A stretch of 6,880 bases of DNA from Acidobacteriota bacterium. Lineage in GTDB: Bacteria; Acidobacteriota; Polarisedimenticolia; Polarisedimenticolales; Polarisedimenticolaceae. Where the stretch lies: the NCBI GenBank assembly GCA_011773795.1, contig WVWW01000029.1:3376-10255 (forward strand), in the 5' to 3' direction. The translations under genes and the position numbers were made by a program. The notes under the pieces were generated by a model. The model was not told the DNA's origin and made no database searches. It saw only the letters and a program-made list of their open reading frames with translations. Below, in pieces: positions 1-5,154 of the stretch. Position 1 is the stretch's first letter, and each line of letters opens with the position of its first letter.

Positions 1-1
1 C

Positions 2-715
2 GCGGTCTGGGCGGAGCAACAGCAGGGAACCGACGAGCTGCCCGTCTACGCCTCCATGCTCGCCGGCGACGACCGCTTCCCGGGCCTGGCCGATCTGCTG
101 GACGAGGAGAAGATGCGGGTGCTCAACAAGGCCCGCCTCGGCTTTCCGATTGCCGGTTTGTTCGTCGGCTGGCTCCACGAGGAGTTCGGCGGAAAGGCAA
201 TCGCCGAGGTGTACGGCCGGTACGAGAGCGACGCGGCCGGATTTGCCGGCGCGCTGGGCCTCTCCGTCGAAGAGATCGAGACCCGTTTCGCCGGCTACGT
301 TCGCCGACAGGCCGCGGTGGGCGATATGGAGGCACAGTTCCGGGAGGCCACGGCCAAGGCGCGCCACTACGGCGGTCTCGGCGACTACGAACAGGCGATC
401 CCGGCTCTCGAGCGCGCGCTCGAGCTACGCCCCGAGCATCTGTTCACACGCTACGGGTTGGCCGTCGCTCGGCTCAAGCTGGAGCAGCTCGATGCGGCCG
501 AAGCCGAGCTCACCAAGATCCTCGAAATTCATCGCGAGGAATCCAACGATCAGATGGCCCTCCTGGCCTGGTATCAACTCGGCGAGCTTTACGCGATACG
601 AGGCGAGGCGGATAAGGCGCACGAGGCCTACGGCCAGGTCCTGAAATTACCGGATTTTCGGGGGATGCACGAACGGGCGCGCGACGCACGCGACGAAATA
701 GGTCAGGATGATTAG
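2..715 (+). CDS. TPR protein with peptidase-MA-like region, C-terminal part (5' end outside window)
   Basis: The frame is open from the window edge, so the true start lies upstream; the first in-frame ATG, at 56, is internal rather than a start. The 237 visible residues fall into two parts. Residues 1 to about 108 (LPVYAS, GFPIAGLFVGWL, a region ending in RFAGYVRRQ) resemble the C-terminal half of the peptidase-MA-like metalloprotease fold that is often fused to TPRs. The HExxH zinc motif would lie upstream and is not visible, so catalytic activity cannot be judged. Residues about 116-220 form roughly three TPR-like helical pairs, for example GDYEQAIPALERALELRP, LDAAEAELTKILEI and GEADKAHEAYGQVLKL. 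These would serve as a protein-protein interaction scaffold. The protein ends with an acidic tail at TAG 713-715. Its substrate and cellular location are unknown. It is convergent with the minus-strand genes that follow. The TPR call is firm; the peptidase-MA call is moderate. Confidence 0.8.
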   Translation, partial: AVWAEQQQGTDELPVYASMLAGDDRFPGLADLLDEEKMRVLNKARLGFPIAGLFVGWLHEEFGGKAIAEVYGRYESDAAGFAGALGLSVEEIETRFAGYVRRQAAVGDMEAQFREATAKARHYGGLGDYEQAIPALERALELRPEHLFTRYGLAVARLKLEQLDAAEAELTKILEIHREESNDQMALLAWYQLGELYAIRGEADKAHEAYGQVLKLPDFRGMHERARDARDEIGQDD

Positions 716-732
716 CTCGGCAGGGGCGTGCG

Positions 733-843
733 CTAACGCAGACGGATCATGACCTTGAGCAAGAGGGTCAGGATTCCGGAAGCGGTCAGGATGGCCGTCG
801 CCAGGCTCAGCGCGACGGTGGCCAAGAGAATCAAGATTTGCAT
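733..843 (-). CDS. Possible small single-pass membrane protein (36 aa)
   Basis: An ATG at 843-841 opens a 36-codon frame ending in TAG at 733. Residues 2-29 are almost entirely hydrophobic or small (I, L, A, V, T, S, G) with no charge. The basic end has K30, R34 and R36. This is the pattern of one transmembrane helix with a cytoplasmic C-terminus by the positive-inside rule. A G-rich stretch (GGGG at 853-850) lies 6 nt before the ATG as a weak ribosome site. A 7-bp hairpin sits just beyond it, and a promoter-like pair lies about 130 nt upstream. The frame extends further upstream to a GTG at 966 (77 aa), but those extra residues look like translated leader, so the ATG is preferred. I do not recognise the family. 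A chance hydrophobic frame in GC-rich DNA is the main alternative. Confidence 0.4.
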   Translation of the reverse strand: MQILILLATVALSLATAILTASGILTLLLKVMIRLR

Positions 844-853
844 CACCAACCCC

Positions 854-870
854 GGCTTCCCGTGGAAGCC
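854..870 (-). promoter_or_regulatory. Perfect 7-bp hairpin in leader of small ORF
   Basis: GGCTTCC and GGAAGCC (plus strand 854-860 and 864-870) are perfect inverted copies separated by 3 nt. On the minus strand the hairpin ends 10 nt before the ATG of the small membrane ORF and abuts its G-rich putative ribosome site. It is not followed by a T run on either strand, so it does not look like a terminator. A role in controlling translation or stabilising RNA is inference. Confidence 0.4.
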
Positions 871-969
871 TCGCCCCGTGTGTTCCCCCCTGGGGAGAGG
901 CGAAGCATACCAACAAGAACGTTTCGCAACAAGAGCCTTGGCCAAAAAAACATAGCCGAGCCTCACCGG

Positions 970-1000
970 ATAATATTGGCGGTAAAGTCTTAACGGTCAA
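970..1000 (-). promoter_or_regulatory. Candidate sigma-70-type promoter for small ORF
   Basis: On the minus strand, TTGACC (1000-995, five of six matches to the -35 consensus) is followed after 17 nt by AATATT (977-972). The overlapping TATTAT (975-970, five of six to the -10 consensus) gives a spacing of 19. This AT-rich patch stands out in very GC-rich surroundings. Transcription would start near 963 and leave a leader of about 120 nt before the small ORF's ATG at 843. The region from 844 to 1057 otherwise holds no gene I can support. I found no strong intrinsic terminator after the sigma factor gene, so read-through from it is also possible. Confidence 0.4.
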
Positions 1001-1057
1001 GCCGGATTGTGCCCGTCCACACTGGGCTCCAGACCGTTTCAGCAAGCCGGCCGAGCG

Positions 1058-2050
1058 CTATCTGAGGCTCCAGTCGCCGATATCACCTAGCTCCTGGCGC
1101 AAGAAGTCCTCTAGTTTTTTCATCAACCGGCCCTCGGCCTGCCGCACCGCCTCGCGAGAGGTCCCGAAACGGTCGCCGAGGGCCTGAAGGCTCACCGGGG
1201 TGTCGCTGACGATCCGCTCGTCCAGGAGGGCCAGTTCCCGCTCGGTCAGACCCTCCCGGAAGGTGTTCAGGAGGGCTTCCATCTTGTCCTGGAGCTCGCG
1301 CCGTGAAACCTCGTCCTCCACGCTGGAGTCCGTCGCCTCGGGGAGCGCGTCGGCGTGGCTGCGATCCCCGTCGCTCCCGGCCACCGGCGCATCGAGGGAC
1401 ACGTCCCGCGAGCTGAGGGCCGCCTGAACGTCGATCACGTCACGCTCGGAGACGCCGAAGTGCTCCGCCAGGAGCTTGGGCCCGACGTCGAAGCCCATGG
1501 ATTCGAGTTTCTGCTTCTCCTTGTGCAGGTTGCGCAGCAGCTTGCGCCGCGCGTTGGTCGTCCCGACGCGCACGAGCCGGACGTTGTCCAGCAGGAACTT
1601 GACCATGTAGGCGCGGATCCACCAGGCCGCGTAGGTCGGCAGCCGGACCCCCACCTCGGGGCTGAACCGATCAATGGCCGCCAGCAGGCCGACGTTCCCC
1701 TCCTGGACCAGATCGAGCAGGTTCTTGGCCGCTCGCCGGAAGGAGAAGGCGATCCGCACGACCAGCATCAGGTTGGCGGTGACGAGGCGGAACAGCGCCT
1801 CGCGGTCTCCCGTTTCGCGGTACAACCGCGCGAGACGCTGTTCTTCTTCCCGGGACAGCGGCGGGTACTTCTTGATCTCCGCCATGTAGAGCCGAAACGG
1901 GTCGGTGCTGCGCAGGGCCCGGGTGTCGGCCTTGGTGAGCGCACCGGTGCCGGCTTCCTCGGCGTCGACGTCGATGACGGTGGGCGTGTCGTCCGCCTCC
2001 AGCGGGTCGGAGAGCACCTCCGGATCGAGCTCCGCGTCCTTGCGATCCAT
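1058..2050 (-). CDS. rpoH: RNA polymerase sigma factor, sigma-32 (RpoH)-like
   Basis: This is a sigma-70-family factor that would direct core RNA polymerase to a stress-type promoter set. Residues 1-48 form a low-complexity acidic leader. Residues 50-76 (DPFRLYMAEIKKYPPLSREEE) are region 1.2. Residues about 87-157 are region 2, including NLLDLVQEGNVGL for core binding and RLPTYAAWWIRAYM for -10 recognition and melting. Residues 164-180 (TNARRKLLRNLHKEKQK) resemble the RpoH box (QRKLFFNLR in classical RpoH) but diverge from it. About 185-220 is region 3, and 265-318 is region 4, with a -35-binding helix-turn-helix around SLQALGDRFGTSREAVRQ. At 330 aa it is longer than E. coli RpoH (284 aa), partly because of the N-terminal extension. 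The ATG at 2050 is the only sensible start before region 1.2, yet no clear Shine-Dalgarno precedes it. It lies 24 nt after the M23 gene and probably shares its mRNA. The RpoH grouping is likely; a general stress paralogue is possible. Confidence 0.88.
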   Translation of the reverse strand: MDRKDAELDPEVLSDPLEADDTPTVIDVDAEEAGTGALTKADTRALRSTDPFRLYMAEIKKYPPLSREEEQRLARLYRETGDREALFRLVTANLMLVVRIAFSFRRAAKNLLDLVQEGNVGLLAAIDRFSPEVGVRLPTYAAWWIRAYMVKFLLDNVRLVRVGTTNARRKLLRNLHKEKQKLESMGFDVGPKLLAEHFGVSERDVIDVQAALSSRDVSLDAPVAGSDGDRSHADALPEATDSSVEDEVSRRELQDKMEALLNTFREGLTERELALLDERIVSDTPVSLQALGDRFGTSREAVRQAEGRLMKKLEDFLRQELGDIGDWSLR

Positions 2051-2074
2051 CCCGGAAAGGGTATCAGCCGCTGG

Positions 2075-2986
2075 TCAGCCCCCGCGCTGCCCCAGGTACT
2101 TCCACGGGTTCACCCGCCGGCCGTCGTAGAAGATCTCGTAATGCAGATGATCCCCGGTGGAGCGGCCGGTCGAGCCCATCTTGCCGATGAGGTCCCCGCG
2201 CTCGACCTTCTGGCCGGGCTTGACGAGGATCTCGCTGAGGTGGGCGAAGCGGGTCACGTAGCCGCGGCCGTGGGAGATGTCGATCGTCTTGCCCAGGTCC
2301 GCGATGCGCACGGCGCGAGAGACCACCCCGTCGGCGGTCGCGTGGATCGGCGTCCCTCGATGGTTGACGATGTCGATGCCGCGGTGGAACCGTCGCTTGC
2401 CGGAGAACGGGTCCTTGCGCCAGCCGAAGCCGTGGGAGAACCAACCCTGCGCCGGCATGATCGACGGTGTCGAGGACAGCAGGGAGGCGCGAACGCGAAA
2501 CGCGTCGTCCAGTTGCTCGAGCGATTCGCGGACACCCGCGGCCCGACCCGAAAGCGAATCCAGCTCGCTCAACAACGGCGAGCGGCCGGCGAGGGACGGG
2601 CTCCCCGCTCCGCCGGCCGGAATCGTCCGCATGTCCATCCCCAGCTCGCCGGCCAGTTCCTCGGCCGTGGTCTCGATGCCGCTGAGTCGCTGCTGGATCT
2701 CGTCGACCGATGCCTCGAACCGAGTCGTCTGCACGCGCAAACGTTCGTTCTCGTGGGCCAGGTGTTCGATCGTCGTTCGCTGGGTCTGGACGCGCATCCA
2801 GAGGTGCGGTGCGAGCAGACCGGCCGTGACCAGCGCACCCGCCGCGACGGCGGCGAAGACGACGAAGCGGCGGCTGATGTGCAGCTTCCTGAAGCGGCTC
2901 CTGCTTTCCGGCAGGATCAGCAGCGTGTAGCGACTGGCGGCTTTCGGCGAGCGCTTGGGCGCCAGCCGAAAACGGATGCGTGCCAT
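2075..2986 (-). CDS. Membrane-anchored M23 (LytM-type) peptidoglycan endopeptidase
   Basis: This is a 303-aa zinc endopeptidase predicted to cut peptide crosslinks of peptidoglycan in the periplasm. The ATG at 2986 is chosen because GAGGAAAG sits 6 nt upstream as a strong ribosome site; a longer TTG start at 3034 lacks support. Residues 1-40 are strongly basic and cytoplasmic. About 41-60 form one transmembrane helix (FVVFAAVAAGALVTAGLLAP). About 65-112 and 138-165 are probable coiled coil, with a Gly/Ser/Pro-rich linker between them. Residues about 182-298 are the M23 domain. All family active-site residues are present: H201 and D205 (HRGID), H249 (FAHLS), and H280 and H282 (DHLHYE). H201, D205 and H282 should bind zinc, and H249 and H280 should be catalytic. 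It is therefore predicted to be active, unlike EnvC/NlpD-type activators with degenerate sites. It is the first gene of a probable operon with the sigma factor and is divergent from nagZ. Confidence 0.92.
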   Translation of the reverse strand: MARIRFRLAPKRSPKAASRYTLLILPESRSRFRKLHISRRFVVFAAVAAGALVTAGLLAPHLWMRVQTQRTTIEHLAHENERLRVQTTRFEASVDEIQQRLSGIETTAEELAGELGMDMRTIPAGGAGSPSLAGRSPLLSELDSLSGRAAGVRESLEQLDDAFRVRASLLSSTPSIMPAQGWFSHGFGWRKDPFSGKRRFHRGIDIVNHRGTPIHATADGVVSRAVRIADLGKTIDISHGRGYVTRFAHLSEILVKPGQKVERGDLIGKMGSTGRSTGDHLHYEIFYDGRRVNPWKYLGQRGG

Positions 2987-3014
2987 GGCAACTTTCCTCG
3001 CGGCTCGATCGGTC

Positions 3015-3029
3015 GGACCGGCTCGGTCC
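3015..3029 (-). repeat. Small 6-bp hairpin in M23 gene leader
   Basis: GGACCG and CGGTCC (3015-3020 and 3024-3029) form a perfect inverted repeat with a 3-nt loop. It lies between the candidate promoter and the ribosome site of the M23 gene, so it would be part of that mRNA's leader. Short GC-rich inverted repeats arise often by chance at this base composition. Confidence 0.25.
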
Positions 3030-3048
3030 CTCAACCCCTACCGGGGAA

Positions 3049-3077
3049 AACCTAACACCCGCCAAAGTACGGGTCAA
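3049..3077 (-). promoter_or_regulatory. Candidate promoter of M23-rpoH operon
   Basis: On the minus strand, TTGACC (3077-3072, five of six matches to the -35 consensus) is followed at the ideal 17-nt spacing by TAGGTT (3054-3049, only three of six to the -10 consensus). It lies about 60 nt before the M23 ATG. The same TTGACC hexamer occurs in the promoter candidate at 995-1000. The weak -10 leaves the call tentative. Confidence 0.35.
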
Positions 3078-3102
3078 ACCGGGCCGTTTCCACTGGATAC
3101 GG

Positions 3103-3141
3103 GCCCGAACGGGGGATATCCTGCCGTTCGGGCAGCTTTTT
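3103..3141 (+). terminator. Intrinsic-terminator-like hairpin in nagZ leader
   Basis: The 10-nt arm at 3103-3112 (GCCCGAACGG) is perfectly complementary to 3124-3133 (CCGTTCGGGC), with an 11-nt loop. After 3 nt comes TTTTT at 3137-3141, the layout of a Rho-independent terminator reading rightwards. It ends 23 nt before the nagZ ATG, so it cannot be the end of a plus-strand gene in this window: no such gene precedes it. It could be a leader attenuator for nagZ. An overlapping alternative pairing, ACGGGCCC (3099-3106) with GGGCCCGT (3142-3149), competes for part of the left arm. Confidence 0.5.
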
Positions 3142-3164
3142 GGGCCCGTTGAGGAAGCATCTCG

Positions 3165-4211
3165 ATGGACGCCAACCGACGCGCCGCGGGGCGCTCGATC
3201 ATGGTCGGACTCCCCTCACCGGAGCTGGACGACACGACCGCGAGACGGCTGGCCGGGCTGGGCACCTGCGGCGTGATCCTGTTCGGCCGCAACCTCGTGG
3301 AGCCGGAGCAGACGGCGGAATTGCTCCGGCGGGTCGCGGGGGCACTGACGGATCGGCCGCTGTTCGCGATCGACCAGGAGGGCGGCAGGGTCTCGCGGCT
3401 GGAACCCTGGATCGGCCCGACACCGACCGCCGTCGAGCTCCACGCGATGGGTCTCGAAGCGATCACCCGTTTCGGGATCCTCACCGGCGAGGCGTTGGCC
3501 GGGCTCGGCTTCAACGTCGATTTCGCGCCGGTCGTGGATCTCTGCCCGGCCGCTGCCGCCAACGGCATCGGGGATCGATCGTTCAGCACCGACCCGCCCG
3601 CCGCCGCTCGTTCCGCCGGCGCGTTCCTCAACGGGTTGCAGTCGACGGGTGTCGCCGGCTGCCTCAAGCACTTCCCCGGGCTCGGCGACACCGCCGTCGA
3701 CAGCCATCTCGAGTTGCCGAGCGTCTGCCGCAGCGCAGCGCGGCTCGAGGAGCAGGACCTCCTGCCCTACCGCGAGCTGGCGTCGAAGGCCGCCTCGGTG
3801 ATGGTCGGCCACGGCCACTACGTGGCGCTCGACGGCGAGACACCCCTACCCGCGACCTGCTCGCGGACGGCCGTGACGGAGTGGCTGCGCCGGCGGGTCG
3901 GGTTCGACGGTCTCGCCGTCAGCGACGACCTCGAGATGGGCGCGGTGGCGCCCCGCGACGTCGATGGCCGGGCCGCCGTGGAGGCGATCGAGGCCGGGGT
4001 CGACCTGCTGCTCTACTGCGCCGACCTCGATCGCGCCGAGGTTGCCGTCGAGCGGCTCACCGAAGCGGCGTCGCGTGACCCGCGGCTGGCCGAGCGACTA
4101 CGGCGAGCCGCCGAGAAGGTCGACGTGATCGCGGGTCTGTGGCCTGCGCCGGGCGCCGATCTGTCGCGATTCGAACGTGCCCGTCAGGAGCTGCGCGGCT
4201 TTTCGGGCTAG
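3165..4211 (+). CDS. nagZ: Beta-N-acetylhexosaminidase NagZ (GH3)
   Basis: This glycoside hydrolase family 3 enzyme removes non-reducing GlcNAc from GlcNAc-anhydroMurNAc peptides during cell-wall recycling. Its 348 aa match the single-domain NagZ size (about 340). Diagnostic motifs appear in order. FAIDQEGGRV (67-76) has D70 for substrate binding, and FNVDFAPVVD (116-125) and GDRSFSTDP (136-144) follow. KHFPGLGDTAVDSH (168-181) is the mobile loop whose D179/H181 pair acts as acid/base. VGHGHY comes next at 214-219. SDDLEMGAV (253-261) carries D254, the expected nucleophile. No signal peptide is visible, so it should be cytoplasmic, as in recycling NagZ. The ATG at 3165 is supported by GAGGAAG at 3151-3157. 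It is divergent from the M23 gene, another wall enzyme, and its TAG overlaps the purC stop. NagZ also shapes the muropeptide signal for AmpC-type beta-lactamase induction in some bacteria; nothing here shows that circuit. Confidence 0.94.
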   Translation: MDANRRAAGRSIMVGLPSPELDDTTARRLAGLGTCGVILFGRNLVEPEQTAELLRRVAGALTDRPLFAIDQEGGRVSRLEPWIGPTPTAVELHAMGLEAITRFGILTGEALAGLGFNVDFAPVVDLCPAAAANGIGDRSFSTDPPAAARSAGAFLNGLQSTGVAGCLKHFPGLGDTAVDSHLELPSVCRSAARLEEQDLLPYRELASKAASVMVGHGHYVALDGETPLPATCSRTAVTEWLRRRVGFDGLAVSDDLEMGAVAPRDVDGRAAVEAIEAGVDLLLYCADLDRAEVAVERLTEAASRDPRLAERLRRAAEKVDVIAGLWPAPGADLSRFERARQELRGFSG

Positions 4212-5098
4212 CGGATCTCCTCGCCGGTCAGCTCGCGGTAGCACTGCAGGTAGCGCTCGCGCGTGCCGTCGACGATCTCCTGGGGCAGCTCCGGCACCGG
4301 CGGCTGCTTGTTCCAGCCGATCGACTCGAGGTAGTCGCGCACGTACTGCTTGTCGAACGAGGGCTGGCCGCGCCCGGGCTCGTATTGATCGGCGGGCCAG
4401 AAGCGCGACGAGTCGGGGGTCAGCACCTCGTCGGCGAGCACCAGCGTCTCCCCGTCGAGGCCGAACTCGAACTTCGTGTCGGCGATGATGATCCCGCGGC
4501 CGCGCGCGTAGTCGGCGCCCGCCGCGTACAGCGCCAGCGACTTGTCGCGCAACTCGTTCGCGCGCTCCTCGCCGACCAGGTTGACGACCTCGGAGAACGG
4601 GATGTTCTCGTCGTGGCCCTCGTCGGCCTTCGTCGCCGGCGTGAAGATCGGCTCGGGAAGCTGCGAAGACTCCTGCAGACCTTCCGGGAGCTTGATCCCG
4701 CAGACCGTGCCGTCGCGCTGGTACTCCTTCCAGCCCGATCCGGCGAGGTAGCCGCGCACGACACACTCCACCGGCATCATGTTCAGCTTGCGCGCCAGCG
4801 TGGAGCGGCCCTCGAGCTGCTCGGCCTGCGCGCGCAGCGCGGCGGGGAACTCGGCCACGTCGGTGCTGATGACGTGGTTGGGCGTCAGCGACGTGAAACG
4901 CTTGAACCAGAACTCGGAGATCTGGTTGAGCACCTTGCCCTTGTCGGGGATCGGGTTGGGCAGCACGTAGTCGAACGCCGACAGCCGGTCGGTGGCGACG
5001 ATCAGCAGCCGATCGCCGAGATCGTAGATGTCGCGGACCTTGCCGCGTGCCTTCAGCTCGATACCCGTCAGTTCCGTTTCATAGACAGCGCGTGTCAC
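4208..5098 (-). CDS. purC: Phosphoribosylaminoimidazole-succinocarboxamide synthase (SAICAR synthase)
   Basis: PurC joins CAIR and aspartate using ATP to make SAICAR in the cytoplasm, a late step of IMP synthesis. The 296-aa product carries ATDRLSAFDYVLPNPIPDKG (36-54), MPVECVVRGYLAGSGW (108-123, SAICAR synthetase signature 1), ADTKFEFGLD (206-215) and LADEVLTPDSSRFWP (221-235, signature 2). Its length and C-terminal extension (GWNKQPPVPELP onwards) mark the long, yeast Ade1-like form rather than the roughly 237-aa E. coli type. The GTG at 5098 is chosen because the product then begins in the usual PurC way (YETELTGIELKARGKVRDIY). GAGGAG and GAGGG lie just upstream and the next in-frame ATG is about 106 codons in. 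The open frame runs on far upstream, but only because GC-rich DNA lacks stops. The gene lies 56 nt after pyrC and converges on nagZ. Confidence 0.95.
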   Translation of the reverse strand: MTRAVYETELTGIELKARGKVRDIYDLGDRLLIVATDRLSAFDYVLPNPIPDKGKVLNQISEFWFKRFTSLTPNHVISTDVAEFPAALRAQAEQLEGRSTLARKLNMMPVECVVRGYLAGSGWKEYQRDGTVCGIKLPEGLQESSQLPEPIFTPATKADEGHDENIPFSEVVNLVGEERANELRDKSLALYAAGADYARGRGIIIADTKFEFGLDGETLVLADEVLTPDSSRFWPADQYEPGRGQPSFDKQYVRDYLESIGWNKQPPVPELPQEIVDGTRERYLQCYRELTGEEIR

Positions 5099-5120
5099 GT
5101 TTCCCTCACTCCTCGGTAGT

Positions 5121-5146
5121 AAAAGGACGATCCTATCAGACCGTCC
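5121..5146 (-). terminator. Terminator-like hairpin between pyrC and purC
   Basis: Reading the minus strand, GGACGGTCT (5146-5138), loop GATA, and GGATCGTCC (5133-5125) form a 9-bp stem with two G-T wobbles. It is followed at once by TTTT (5124-5121). It starts about 8 nt after the pyrC stop and ends 22 nt before the purC GTG. The T run is short, so partial termination or an RNA processing and stability role is as likely as full termination. Confidence 0.5.
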
Positions 5147-5154
5147 CGTCTCGT

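Noticed and set aside
716..745. A short inverted repeat (TGCG...CGCA) after the TPR gene as its terminator
   Set aside because: The stem is only 4 bp and no T run follows.
749..955. A 68-codon plus-strand frame opposite the small membrane ORF
   Set aside because: It has no ribosome site and no recognisable features, and it overlaps the better minus-strand candidate.
1001..1057. An intrinsic terminator for the sigma factor gene
   Set aside because: GCCGG and CCGGC arms are present but about 40 nt apart, with no T run; this is expected by chance in GC-rich DNA.
2987..3034. A longer M23 gene product starting at the TTG at 3034
   Set aside because: The ATG at 2986 has a strong GAGGAAAG site at good spacing, while the TTG has none and would only add a non-conserved leader.
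1355..3055. A 566-codon plus-strand open frame across the sigma factor and M23 genes
   Set aside because: It is antisense to two genes with clear family motifs, has no recognisable domain, and is rich in R, H, G, V and D, as expected from reading GC-rich codons backwards.
4139..5119. A 326-codon plus-strand open frame opposite purC
   Set aside because: It is antisense to well-supported purC and shows no domain; its composition is that of a reverse-frame shadow.
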